A DNA stretch of 64,000 bases from Lates calcarifer (GCF_001640805.2 NC_066848.1:25620144-25684143); one strand, 5' to 3'; shown: positions 11,812-23,244, counted from the stretch's first letter. Numbers and translations are program-made. Notes: generated by a model not told the origin, from the letters alone.

Positions 11812-12973
11812 TACTCTCACACAAAAACACTTACTTAGTCAAAGCTCATATATTCTGCACTGTATAAGGTACACAATAAATGAAACACAGTAACTTACTT
11901 GAGATGAAGATTCAACTTAATCTACTATTTGGTGTCAACCACATGTTGGAGATAGAAACACAGAATTGTATAAAATGTATGTTTTGTCTGTTTCTTTTTA
12001 AATTTTGTTTCCTATTTTGTTTTCAAGTTGAGATTTACACGTTATAAGAGGCCGTTTTGTTCATTTAACAAATTGACAAACCCTATGGACTTGTGCTGGG
12101 GGATCCAGTTATATTTTGTACCCAGTCAAACTGATTGTGGATATTTAATTCTGTGAAGAGGCAGCTGTTTGCTCCTCCTCTTCCTCCTTTGCCATCCCTC
12201 TGTGTGCCGTAAAGAAAATTCTGTTACTACACTTCACTACTCTTTGTAGGATTTTGTCTTTGTTTTGTAGAAATGGTAAAATGTAATCATAAATCTACTT
12301 GTTGTGTGTGACATAAGACAAACCCAAGTTTCATGTTTGTTACAAAGAGCTAAAAGAACTTTTTTTGTCACCTGGTATTCCTTCCCCATTGTGTCTATGT
12401 GTTGAGATGACTGAAATGAATTTTTATTTTATTTTTCATACTTCTCTTAACTATGTTTCACTGCTAAGTCTTGCCAGGTGGCAAAGCTGCTATGGGACAG
12501 CGATGGGAGAGAAGAAACTTGTGTACATTTAAACAAAAGAGTGGAGAAAACAGCTGATGTATTTTGTAATTTGTACATGAATAAATAGCTTTTTCTATGA
12601 ATTCATATTACAATGTTCATTAAATCCCTTGGTATTAAACCACAAATTGTGATATTTAATATCAGCTTGCCTGTCAGTTTTTACTATTTGAAACATGAGT
12701 CCTTTTTACATCAAAGGTGAAAAATTGCACTGTGGGAGTTTAAACAAAAGGTGTAAGCATGCTATTGATGTGATTATATTCCATTTGATCAGATTAGGTT
12801 AGTGTCCTGTTCTGTGGCAGCAGAGCTCAGGTCTGTTTTTCAATATGTCTAATATCTACCTATTCTATGCTCACTAATTACCATTACTCAAATCACTATT
12901 ATTAATTAACCTTAAGATTCAAGGAAGAGAGCAGCAAAACCAGAAACCAGTTCATCAATCTTGTAGGCATTGT

Positions 12974-13460
12974 TTACAGTGCCATACCAGGGGAAGAAAC
13001 CCCCCACCCCCTCCTACCACCCTGGGAATCTTTCAGTGTCTTGTTTTCCCTTGTGTGGAGGATAATAATGAGGTGATAATTAGGGTGGAAATGGGTGAGT
13101 GTGGGGAGTATCATAATAGAGGGCACCAACTTTGCCAAGTAACAGGTACTGCACCACCCAGGGCGGAGGCCCTGATACACATGTTGGCCGCACACCCAGA
13201 CATGTTGTCTCAATGAGGCGTACCCATCACTGGCCCCAAACAGCTGGGGGTTGTCCACCCCTGGGCGATCAAGGGTCACAGTGTCAGTCAGATTCAAGGG
13301 AGCCATGTATGCCACGTCATACTGTGAAACAAACAGTACCTCGTTGAGCAGTGGGGTTCGTTGTCATAACAGACCTTGTTCTTGGGCTGATTGAGGTGTA
13401 ACTGCAGACAGGAACAGTGGCAGGACGATGATGACAGCTAGCAGGAATGTGCTCTTCATT
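12974..13460 (-). pseudogene. env remnant, surface-subunit part (endogenous retrovirus)
   Basis: A start codon near 13459 (- strand) opens a hydrophobic signal-peptide-like stretch. This frame ends at a stop about 30 codons later. A second open frame, 13315-12974, carries a Cys-rich segment with VWVCGQHVY and PGWCSTCYLAKLVPSI, the W-x-C-G...G-W-x-x-x-C-x-L-x-x-L-V-P pattern of gamma-type surface subunits. The rest of env, including the transmembrane subunit, is missing. Confidence 0.65.
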
Positions 13461-13480
13461 CCTCTGCATTTGCCACCCTA

Positions 13481-13501
13481 CCCCCCCCCCCCCCCCCCCC
13501 C
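13481..13501. repeat. 21-base C homopolymer
   Basis: An uninterrupted C run (G run on the ERV strand) lies just upstream of the env start in ERV orientation. It falls inside retroviral sequence and probably arose by slippage. Confidence 0.9.
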
Positions 13502-14089
13502 GGGGGCCACTGGATAGTCGTTGGTGTCATTGCATCAGCAGTGTGACCTAAACCTACCCCAGTAATCAGTGTGCTGCCTTTTCGTGAGTTTGAGAAACAT
13601 GTGGCCCTATTGACAATCCACACCGCTCTCTTCTCACAAAGCAGGGGAAGGTGTTGGCTCACTTACTGATGCTTAGGCACCCTTGATGGGGTGTTATCTC
13701 TGAGCTCAGAGACTCGTTTGCAGTGGCTGATGTAGATCCAGGTTGCCCCCTTCTGCGATCTTCACAGCCATTTCTGTGGTGAGGAGAATCTAGTGGTCTC
13801 TTTCACCACGATCCAGTCCCCTGGTTCCAAGTCGTGCAGTTTCTGTTCTGTGGCCTTTGGGAGAGTGTCCTTTACCTGTTTGTGAATATCAGAAAGTACA
13901 GAGGCCAGGTTTGCACAATAATGTAACATTTCATCCTTGCACTGCAGGGAAGTGGTCTTTTAACAGACCCAATCCCTGTCTCCATCAGCCGTGCGAAGAG
14001 GATCTCGAAGGGGCTGAGGCCGTTTCTGTTTTTCACACAAGCTCTCGTGCATCAAAACGATCGGCAGTGCTTTTGTCCAGGTTAACCCT

Positions 14090-14372
14090 GTTTCCTCACA
14101 ACACTTTCCTCAATTTGTCAATTTGTTCTTTAGTGTGCCATTTTCCCTCTCTACAGCCCCTCTGCTCACTGGATGGTAGGCGCAATGTTGCCTCATGTCA
14201 ATACCAAGATATTCACCAACGCTTTTTAAGGCTGTACTCACAAAAGGTGCACCATTGTTGCTTGAGATTTTCGTTGGAATTCCCTATCGAGGAATGATTT
14301 CTCTGATTAAAGCTTTTGCTACTGCTGTTGCATCTTATTTAGAGGTAGGAAAAACCTCAATCCACTTTGAAA
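14090..14372 (-). pseudogene. pol integrase core remnant (endogenous retrovirus)
   Basis: The - strand reading from about 14372 gives KWIEVFPTSK, then AVAKALIREIIPR, GIPTKISSNNGAPFVS and GAVERENGTLKNKL, which is the retroviral integrase core. The second catalytic Asp of the S-D-N-G block reads Asn (SNNG), while the glutamate in V-E-R-E-N-G is present. In-frame stops separate the pieces. Confidence 0.75.
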
Positions 14373-14754
14373 ACAAGGCTGAACCGTTCACAAACAATTC
14401 CAGGTCAGCGTTCTGCAAAGGTGTGTCCTGCAGGTCAGGTCTGGGGGAGCAGGTTTCATCTGGTGTTGGAAGAAGAGTAGCACTGTTAAGAAAATTACAT
14501 CTTTTAACAGTAATGTTAGGCATTTCAAGCAAAACTGTGTTATATCTGAGCCACCTTGCTATTGACAGATGAGGAACCAGCAAAGTGAGGTCAGCATATC
14601 CCACAATGTCACGTGATGCTATTACTGCCTTTTCAGCTGCTGCCACAGTTCTGAGGCAGTAAGGGAGTCCTGTAGCAACAGGATCAAGCTTTGCTGAAAA
14701 GTAAGCCACAGGTCTTCTGTCATCTACCATATTGTCCCCACCTGTGCCCATCAA
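14335..14754 (-). pseudogene. pol RNase H-connection region fused to integrase by deletion (endogenous retrovirus)
   Basis: One 139-codon open frame begins in the RT connection (RPVAYFSAKLDPVATGLP, LRTVAAAEKAVIASRDIVGY, RWLRYNTVLLEMPNITVK) and reaches LELFVNGSA. There the first RNase H catalytic Asp (V-D-G-S) is Asn. It then jumps directly to the integrase text KWIEVFPTSK, so most of RNase H and the N-terminal integrase domain are deleted. Confidence 0.78.
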
Positions 14755-14890
14755 CAGTCTGTGTGAATAGCTTTGTGCTGTAAGGGAGACCAGCGTCTTC
14801 CGGCATCCATGTTACCTTATCCTTGGCTGTGAGGCCTTTCCCATGAGCAATTGCAGCCAATAGTGCCTCCATTTCAGTGTAGTTAGGGAT

Positions 14891-15349
14891 CTACTGTCTG
14901 CAGTATGATGTCATTCCTAAAAAACTTATAACCTCTTTCTTTGTTTCTGGTTGTGGAATGGTTTGGATGGCTTCAATGCGTTTGGGTGAGAGGGTTTTTC
15001 CCTCTGCTGTGATCACATGACCCAAAAAGGTGACTTCCTGCTCAACAGTTCTTACTGCAGTTGCTACAACAGAAAACCTTTTCTGGTGCACCTTTAAAGA
15101 CCTTTTAGGCTTGACCAACGAAATGTGGGGATTGGAGTGTGGCACCCTGAATAAAGTTTGACAGGATGAGTTAGACAGAGTAACTGGCCTCCTGTACCAG
15201 TGTGTGTGACTGGCATTCTCCACTGATAAGCATGTATAAGGTCTTCTTTGCTGTAATTCACAAAAGACTCTAGTCACAACAACACCATGTGGAGTGTAAA
15301 CCAACGCAATACCTAGGCGACACATGCGACCTCTCTGTTTGGACAGCAA
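14891..15349 (-). pseudogene. pol reverse-transcriptase C-terminal fragment (endogenous retrovirus)
   Basis: The 3' half of this frame reads EVTFLGHVITAEGKTLSPKR and then TKKEVISFLGMTSYCRQ, the RT thumb/connection of class I-like elements. The upstream part is not recognisable as RT, and the YVDD catalytic box is not found. I infer an internal deletion or rearrangement of pol. Confidence 0.75.
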
Positions 15350-15380
15350 AAATTAATGTTTAAGCTTTCCTTCAATGTCA

Positions 15381-16640
15381 TCATAGCATGTGAGTGGGAC
15401 TGTGTACCTCTCTAGTACAGTAGTACCTGATGCTGCTACTCATGCCACTCATTTTTGGGATGGGGTTAATATATTCTCTGAATCCACTAAAAAAATGATG
15501 TTGATGGCCTTGGACTGTGATTGTGTGTTTTGGCATTTTTCTGAATGCATCGTGTATATTTTGCATAAAGCTCAGTTGTTCTCTTTTGTGTAGACTCAAG
15601 ATGTTGAATAGCTTGCAAAAGGAGCTGTTGTGTGTTATGTATCTCTGATTCTGTCTCATCATGTGTGTGCATCCCTCACAGGCCCTGGCTCCACTGCTAG
15701 TCAATCAGCCTTGTCCTCGCTGACTCCACTGTCAGGACACTCTTTGGCCCATTGACCCGTCTTGCCACACTTGAAGCTGTCCCTGATACATGCTTCCTTA
15801 AACCAACATGCCTGTTGCATTCCAATCTGCTTAACACTTCTTCTTTTTTCTTTTGGCTGGCTTGACTGGTTCTTTTTTCTCTAATTTGTTCTTATACAGT
15901 AGCTGATTTAGCTAAACTGTACATAGAACTACATTCTTCAACCATACCTTAAGTTGGCGAACACTTGGTCTACCATACCTGGTGATCATAAATCGAATAT
16001 TAGGAGCCATCCACTGAGGTGGATTATCCATATCACTTGAGTGTTCTCTCTTGCTATTGTTGGAGCCCATTTCTGGAAAGAAATTGATCTCTAATATGGC
16101 AGCTTTAGTACTATTATTATTTTATATTATTATTATTATTTATTTATTTTAAAGATTATAAAGATTTTAAAAAAAAAGAATTTTAGGATGTATTATTTCT
16201 GAGGTGGTTGTAGGCACCTTGGATTTGATCAGTTTTCAATTGTAATTTTACTCTTTTACACTCTCTCACGTTTTTTTTTTTTTTTTTTTTAATTTGTGCA
16301 TGGTCTTAAAATTACCAAGTGAGAATGAGTTTCCAAAAAAAAAAAAAAAATAGAATAATCAATTACTGTACCAATGCATTAAATTTCTATAGCGCTTTTC
16401 CCTGGTCCTTCCCTGGACCCGAAGCTTCTTTGATTCTACAGTGGTTTTTCAATACCTGCCCTGTTGACACTTCTGTCACAGCCCCTCAAGTGGTGAGAAT
16501 CATTTTTTCCTCAGAATTCACAAGACAAGGTTGTTCGCCCAAAAAAAGGAGCCCCCACATCTCTACCCTCTTTTATGTAGAGGTTGAGGTTAGTTTTGAG
16601 TACCAGATTCTAGTTGTGCACAATCTCCACCTGCAGCTCT
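15381..16640 (-). pseudogene. gag/pro region remnant with degenerate zinc knuckle (endogenous retrovirus)
   Basis: At 15737-15780 the - strand reads SFKCGKTGQWAKEC, a retroviral CCHC nucleocapsid knuckle (C-x2-C-x4-H-x4-C). The first Cys is changed to Ser and the His to Gln, so it could not hold zinc. The rest of 15381-16640 lies between this and the primer-binding site and contains no long open frame, only short broken ones. Confidence 0.6.
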
Positions 16641-16668
16641 GAGTCCCCAGTGCCGTCTCACACAAGTG

Positions 16669-16686
16669 ATCCCATTTCTGACACCA
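16669..16686 (-). other. retroviral primer-binding site, tRNA-Leu type
   Basis: The - strand sequence TGGTGTCAGAAATGGGAT is complementary to the 3' end of vertebrate leucine tRNA (...ATCCCACTTCTGACA plus CCA) with a single mismatch. It lies directly inside the LTR-like sequence, as expected for minus-strand DNA priming. Confidence 0.72.
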
Positions 16687-16695
16687 AAATTATTA

Positions 16696-17130
16696 TGGGA
16701 ATCTTCTGTTGAATAAAGCACAGAGTCAACGGTTGTCTTTCTGTAGGTTTAATTCCTATGTTTGCAAACAGATCCACTGCACTCCTCAAGCATGAGATGC
16801 ACAATGAGTACAGAGTACAATAGATTATAGGTTAAATGCAAAAGAAACAAGGTTACACCCTGAGATGAAAAGGAAAACATCTTCGGGAGACCACACAACA
16901 GTTTAGTCCTGAGAGAAAAGCGTCAGAGATTCCACAGCTATGCAGACCTAAATCAGCTCCTGTCCTTGGTGGGGTGAGGTGCTCTGTCAGCTTACTGATG
17001 TGGAAAAGTACTAAGCATATGATATGTCATAAGGCACAGTTGTACAAGTATAACACAAATGGTCAAGATTATTAATAAATCACAATTATCATGAATCATA
17101 CGAGAATTTCCAATACAGGCTGCTTTCACT
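16696..17130 (-). repeat. probable 5' LTR of the endogenous retrovirus
   Basis: On the - strand this block ends in ...TTCCCA about nine bases before the primer-binding site, consistent with the TG...CA rule for LTR ends. A degenerate polyadenylation-like AATTAAACC lies near 16750. The far border is a guess, because no second copy is available for comparison. Confidence 0.45.
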
Positions 17131-19364
17131 TTATTTTATTGCCTAATACAAAAATAAAGAGGGATTTAGACAGACACAGTTAACAATAGCTTGTAAAAAA
17201 AAAAACAGTGAAGCATTTAGCAGCTAAGGAGCCAGACGTGTTGTTTGTAGAGACCAAAAACAGAGCTAGAAAGGGAGAGAGGGAGTGCTGGATTTATATT
17301 CATCAGGTGGACATAAACAGCACTCCACTTAGATTATCATATTGCTCTGTAACTGCAGTATGTTTCAATAAGCGACTGTTTGCTAACAAATTCACTGTAT
17401 CAACTCAAAAGGTGATGACATGTCAATGTTGTGTTCACAACTGGTGACTGCATGCTCAAGAATAATACTATGACAGAATTTTAGAAATTTGAATCACAGT
17501 TGTGAGGTACTTAGAGATTCCCAGATTTAAAAATCCTCAAGACAACATTTCTTTGGGACATGACCCTGTTGTCCTCAGTGGCAGATATGGTTATGTCAAT
17601 AATAAATGTTGTGTTTTACCTTAGAATGTCATCGTATTATTATGTGTTATGTATAACCTTCACAAAACCAAGGAAGGTGCCAGTGTTTCTGTTTTCATTG
17701 TTAGTGACTTTTAGTTAAGCCAAAGTACAGAAACAAAGACCCATCAATTCAAGGTCACACTGAAGAAAATTCCAGGAAAGATATCATGCACTGTCTCAAC
17801 AGACCACCACAGGAGCTACCACAGTGATACCCAAGGTATCAAGGGTTTTTTTTTTGTTGTTGTTTTTTTTTTGGTTGTTTTTTGTTTTTTTTTTTAAATG
17901 AAAGTGATTTTTTTAAGTTCCCTTGTGGATATCAAGTGAGAAGGTATAAATCTCTCACAGCAAAACAGAGCAGTGCTTGCACTTTAGTTTGCATTAAAGT
18001 AGTCACGATAACCAAAGGTAAGTATGTGTCTGTAAAAAAACCTATTAGTACTGAAAAAATATCTGCTGCAGTCTTACCTAATGTTATTTCACTGATAAAA
18101 ACAGCACTGTTAAAGTTCATCTGAAAACTTTAGTTTATCTGAAGACAGGGCAGGTATGAAATGAATCGGTGAGTACCAGGTTTCCTCAAACACAATTACT
18201 GTCACATCACATATTAAATAATCTAATAATACTACCACCCAGCTCTATGTTGAATTTAACATATTTATTAAACATTTCCAATGATATATTTTACTCATAG
18301 TTAGTTTCATTATTTTCATTATGAAGCATGTGATGGAGTGGAGCAAAAGAAGAATCACATTCTCTGACGAGTGACCTTCACCTCCACAGTGGTGCACTTC
18401 ATAAGATAAAACTTGATACTACGATTGATGTTAGAGTAAGATTTTATCTCCTTTACAATGTAGCTACAGCTCAAAAGATCACAATATATTCTGACAAAGA
18501 CCCTGAGACAGTCACAGAAACGTCCATCATAATCCATGTTCCTCTGTCCTATTTGAAACACTTTACACCATGTCTAGTTACACACAAGCATAAACAAGTG
18601 AAGTTTATGTTTATGGATACTTTCTTTGCTTATCACATGGCAAACTTGTCATCACTCCTCTCTTTGTGAACAAGGCTAATAGCAACTGAGTGACCACCAA
18701 ATATATTCAAGTTGTAATATGCAGGAGTTGAGGATGCACAGGGACACATGTCCAGTGTACAGTATATACAGCATAAAGTTTATTGTCCCAAAGGAAATTT
18801 GTCTTGGCCTAAAGTACTGGATACAGCTGCATGCAGACACAAATGCATGGACATTAAAATGCATGAATGCACAGTTGGGTTAAATTGCACTTATACCTTC
18901 AGAAACATAAGATGTCATGACCCCCACCACACAATGGAGACTGCACAAAGAAGAGCTCCCCTTGTGGTCTAAACAGTTGGCAACAGTTGGCAACAGTTGG
19001 AAGGAAAGGCAGAGGAAATGACATTGTTATATTGATTCAGACTCATCCCATATTTTATCTCTTTATTTTCTTCTTCTATTTCTCTTTTCAATCCATTAAC
19101 TATAATCAATATTATAATAGACCTACATAATGAATTAGAATATTTTGAAACTTTATATAATCTTAGAAGAGGAGGAGACTGACCATCAGTTGCATTAGAA
19201 CAACGTTCATTGTTCCTCTGGATTAGATTGTTTCTGTGTCTCTGGCTCTGTCTGCTCCTCCCCCCGTCTCTATCTGTAATAAGACTATTCAGTGATATTT
19301 GCAGAGCTGTCCTGCACACTGTCCTTAGTTTCCAGTAAACTCAGAATCTATTTATAGACTCTGT

Positions 19365-19454
<90 letters not shown>

Positions 19455-20270
19455 AAGGAAGTTATTGGAGAGACAGAGTTAGCCTGCAGTAATTCAAGTA
19501 ATTTTTGTCTATCACTGGTTATCCTGATTTGTGGCAGGAGCCACCTGGAACATGGACATGTTTGTCTGGATCACAATGAGGTAAGTGCTTCCTTTTACAA
19601 TGCTGTGTGTCTAGGGAGAACAGAACTGTATATCAGCTTTAAACTAAAAACTAAAGTTATGATTTATATTATGTGTTTAATGTTGGCAACCATATAATGA
19701 CCGAGAACAGCATCACTGTAGGTTTACCACTGAACCTGACAAGCGATTATCAGTCTCACCAAACCACAATTAACAACAACATCTAATCCCACTGATGATT
19801 TTGTTTTTATTTAAAAGCTGCAAGGCAGGAAATATTCTGGGCTCTGCCAGAAGACTTCATGTTTTAATTATGTCTTTCTGTAAACATACACCTGAACCCT
19901 AAATATAAGTGACTGGAACTGAATGATACAATAATCTGTAGAATTCAAAGTTCCATACAAACAGTGATGTTTATATGTGTGTGAAGTAGAAGTGGCCAGG
20001 ATCAAGCCTCGTAACACCATACACTTGAAGTGGGTTGCACTGTAAAAAGAGTGACTGGGCTGAATTAATATTCACAAAATAAATACTAGTAACCCATAAA
20101 TGAAAAAACTGTGTGCAGTTTGGTATATTATTATGTTGATTTAATCAAATTTGAATTATTTATCAATTTCCTAATTTTTGTTTGAATAATATCAGCTAAA
20201 AATCACTGAGTAGAATTTAATTATATTTTATCAGTAAAGTCAACAATGTCGAAAAATTATTAAATTCTAC
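17130..20270. other. intergenic DNA, no gene recognised
   Basis: AT-rich DNA with poly-T tracts (17847-17895), a threefold 10-bp tandem repeat (18970-18999) and a compound microsatellite (19367-19448). The phrase at 18775-18815 ('tttattgtcccaaaggaaattt') resembles fish retroelement tails. Open frames here lack codon character. Confidence 0.5.
19367..19448 (+). repeat. compound microsatellite (GT)n(GA)n
   Basis: About 20 GT units (19367-19407) are followed without interruption by about 20 GA units (19407-19448). It creates a spurious low-complexity open frame. Confidence 0.97.
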
Positions 20271-20274
20271 TTAT

Positions 20275-20392
20275 TGGGGGCTCTTTACTTTAACATCGCC
20301 GTACACTTCCGCCCCGCCCAAAACGTTTGCGCCACACGGACGTTGATGTCTGCCACAGCCGTAGTTGGACTGCTGTTTTCTCAAGGTAAGAT
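20275..20392 (+). promoter_or_regulatory. CpG-richer promoter/first-exon candidate
   Basis: In otherwise CpG-poor DNA, 20290-20365 holds a cluster of CpGs, a GC-box-like cgccccgccc, and then a good donor (ctcaag|gtaaga at 20386). This looks like a transcription start and a short untranslated exon on the + strand. The next recognisable coding-like text is the SAMD3-like remnant 1 kb downstream. It could alternatively be a distal rasgrp3 promoter. Confidence 0.4.
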
Positions 20393-21399
20393 TCTTCAAT
20401 AACAAACACTTTATAGCTACGTTGCCCCAGTGGTTGAACATTGTTCTGCCTTACCACGAGATACCGAACAAGTTTACTGGCAGTATGTAAAGTTTGTCGT
20501 GATTTCTATGTCGTGATTCAAAGTTAGCTAGAGCTTCCACTCCTCCCCCACCTTAACAAGCTAACTAACGGTGGAGCGAGATGGCAAACAAACGTTTACC
20601 GCACTTCGTGTACACGAGTAACACTTTATACTCGAGTCACATACCGTCAAAAGCGGCATATTTACCGGCTTTACTACTTTTGTGGTGGTGGGGCGGGAGT
20701 GACAGCGGTGTCTGTTATATGTCTTTATGCCCCATGCTCTGGTTTTATTGCCTGGTGTGTTACATCGGCCCCAAGTTCCCCATCTATTGCTTTCTTCCTG
20801 GGGTGAATGTGAAGTAGGGAAAACACCTGCAGTTATGATGCATCAACTGATGCTGATTTTGTATGTTAGTTTTACTCCTGTATTCACATGTGTCAGGGTG
20901 TCTGTGTTTTTGCTATTGCTGTCCACTTAAAAAACAATGCAAAGGTTTGATAAGTTACTTTAAACTACTCCTATACACCTGAATAAAAGTTTATGGAATC
21001 AGGTAAGTGAGCACTGTAACTGATACTTTTTGCACTTTTCTATTTGCCCTCCTATTTGCATGTTTTGTGCATATTTTAGTGATCACTTATTTAAACTCTT
21101 ATTTATTGGCATGGAAAATTCTGGTCACAATTAAGAAAAGACAAGAAAAAGACATAAATACATGTTTGTTTGTTTGTTTTTTTACCCCTTTGTAGAGCCT
21201 GAGGATTAAAAAAACAAATGTTATGATTACCATCCATTTCATTCTAGGTGCATGGAAAATCTATCAACAATTCACCAAAAGGTATGTATTGCACTTACTG
21301 TATACAACATATAATATGCTGTTATTACTACATTTCACATACAGTATTTATAAGTATATAAAAAGCCTTGAAAGGCAGAAGTAAACTACCCCCCACCTT

Positions 21400-22540
21400 A
21401 CCCAGCAGGGCAGGATGAGGAAACTCAAGAACGGGAAAGGATTCAGTTGCTAACAGAAGTAGGGAAAAGAGACAACAACAATTTGATCAAAGAAAAATGG
21501 CCAAAACCTTTGCAGAAGAAATAAAGTCATCAACCAATCACCCACCATAGAGGACATCAAACCCAGATGGCCATCTCTATTTGAGGCATCTAATGTCTTA
21601 TATTTGCAAGTGAATGATAATCAGAAACATTCCTTTGCAATTGTGAGGGGTCAACTATTTGATACAAATTGTGTTAAGTTACTGTCATCTATTTCATAAA
21701 TCATGTTTTCAGGTATTTTCAAGATCAAATTTGGTTTACAAGTTACATCATTTGTGTTTTAGATCCAGGATGAGTTTCACAGAATCACAATAGTGCACCT
21801 GGAATCAAAGTTCATGTCCAAGCTGGATGAATACTCTCGCCAGGCCTCTGAACCTCTTCCACTCAGAGGTTAGGGCAATGGGATTGATGTTGCAGACTAT
21901 CCTACTGAAGGTATCCTAACTTTGGGCATATTATGTTTAAGGATTTTGACTGTCTATAAAAATGTGTATTAAATAAGTGCATATCTTATTGAATACAGCA
22001 TTTGTATACACTTAATGGATACCTGATTAGATATTGTTTAGTCAGACATTGTCAAAAATGTGTCAGTTAGCTCATGTAAAACATATAAAACAAATAAATA
22101 TAAATGTGTGCTATGTTTTTTACGTGTTACTCTGCTCTTACCAGTGTATCTTCTGTATAAATGTACATGTCTGACTTGTAAAGTACCAGCTGCCACTCAC
22201 TCCTATTTTCTAGCTGCTTACATGTTAACATTTTGGGAAATAGCCAATTTTTGCAATCTCTCTAAGATTTGCATTTTTTAAATGGTATCACTTCTATTCC
22301 TCTACTGTAAATTTGAAGGTACAACCAGCAGTGTATGTTCTCATAAAATGTAGAAACAGGGAAGCAGCTAGTGTGTTTATTTAGGACCTTCTCCTTTAGC
22401 TGTACAGTCTGAAATACTCAGTGTTGCACAGGATCTTGCTGTACAAGGGATGAAAATCTACAGCATCCAGACTAATCTGTCAGAGGGTATAGAAGACATT
22501 GGAATTGTGATAGAGGGAACAAAGGTCCTAAGGTCATAGG
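21400..22540 (+). pseudogene. remnant of a fish SAMD3-like family gene
   Basis: Three blocks in order resemble the multi-copy fish proteins named 'sterile alpha motif domain-containing protein 3-like'. They are ETQERERIQLLTEVGKRDNN...KEKMAKTF (21421-21510), TIEDIKPRWPSLFEASN (21537-21594) and IQDEFHRITIVHLESKFMSK (from 21763, after a ttttag acceptor). A later block, 22386-22530, holds EGIEDIGIVIEGTKVL. A one-base loss after KTF moves the downstream text into another frame, and a stop follows the last block. The function of this family is not known to me. The remnant keeps intron-like gaps, so it is a decayed gene rather than a processed copy. Confidence 0.6.
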
Positions 22541-22811
22541 TCATTCTGCACTTAGGAGAAACTTGTAGATCTGTATTTTTCCTTGTGAATGTGACATCAC
22601 TTCATTATTAGTCTTGATCAACATACATAATAAACAGATTGCCAGCATACATATCCCTACACTTTACAAAAAAAAATCTTTTTGAAAAATGTTGGAAATG
22701 TATGTGTAAACAGAGTTGCACAAATAAATGTTTACCTGCTGTTTTCCTGACCTTCAGTAAATTCTTGCAACAAGAAGGAATGATATTAAGTAGATTCTAC
22801 ATAGAAAAATT

Positions 22812-23143
22812 CTGACAACAAAGTGACAATAACATCAAATAGATTTTAAGTTTAATTTTAAGTTGATTTGAATTAAAATATTAGTAAATGTAAATCACTT
22901 TTGCAGATATTTGGTAAATCTACTTTTTTCAGATACCTAGTAAATATTAATCAGTTTTCCCTATAAAATTGATTTGGATTTACTCAACATTTGCCTATAA
23001 TATTTGTAAATCCAAAATATTTCAGCCATTATTTTGTATTTAATAGTTTTTTTTAAATTTACTTAATTAAGTCAGTAGTTTTTAATCAAAGTTGTAGCAC
23101 TTAAAATCTATTCAATTATATTAAGTGTCACTTTGTTGCCACA
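22812..23143. mobile_element. foldback / MITE-like element, about 330 bp
   Basis: The left arm (22812-22850, ctgacaacaaagtgacaa... agattttaag) and right arm (23099-23143, cttaaaatctat... gtcactttgttgcca) are imperfect reverse complements of about 40 bases. The interior is very AT-rich, partly self-complementary and non-coding. Confidence 0.7.
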
Positions 23144-23244
23144 TTTTTTTTAAGTAGCCAATGGCCAAACTTATTTGCAAACTTTGAGTGTGCACAAAGC
23201 TCATCTCTCACTAGACAAAGGCAAAGGCCATGGGAAGACAAACA

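Larger units (their letters stand above)
8710..12600 (+). other. possible ltbp1 3' UTR with transposon remnants
   Basis: No coding exon is recognisable here. The stretch 12470-12630, with short AT-rich motifs and AATAAA at 12580-12585, reads like the end of a vertebrate 3' UTR. If it belongs to ltbp1, the UTR would be about 3.9 kb and would contain a MITE, a Tc1 fragment and a mariner fragment. A shorter UTR ending at an earlier AATAAA (around 9259) is equally possible. Confidence 0.35.
12974..17130 (-). mobile_element. decayed endogenous retrovirus (class I-like), truncated
   Basis: On the - strand the order is LTR-like region, primer-binding site, gag zinc knuckle, pol pieces (RT connection, RNase H, integrase) and the start of env, which is the standard retroviral order. 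The pol text is gamma/epsilon-like in style (RPVAYFSAKLDPVATGLP; AEGKTLSPKRIEAIQ). Stops, frameshifts, internal deletions and catalytic substitutions are throughout, so it is a dead copy. The env stops near 12974 and I find no second LTR below it, so the 3' end seems lost. The outer LTR border is not determined. Confidence 0.82.

Noticed and set aside
13020..13035. tgggaatctttc as a possible second LTR end
   Set aside because: Shares ten bases with the start of the LTR-like block at 16696, but the following sequence differs and lies inside env text.
13857..14572. Plus-strand open frames over the ERV
   Set aside because: Antisense shadows of the integrase and RNase H remnants on the minus strand.
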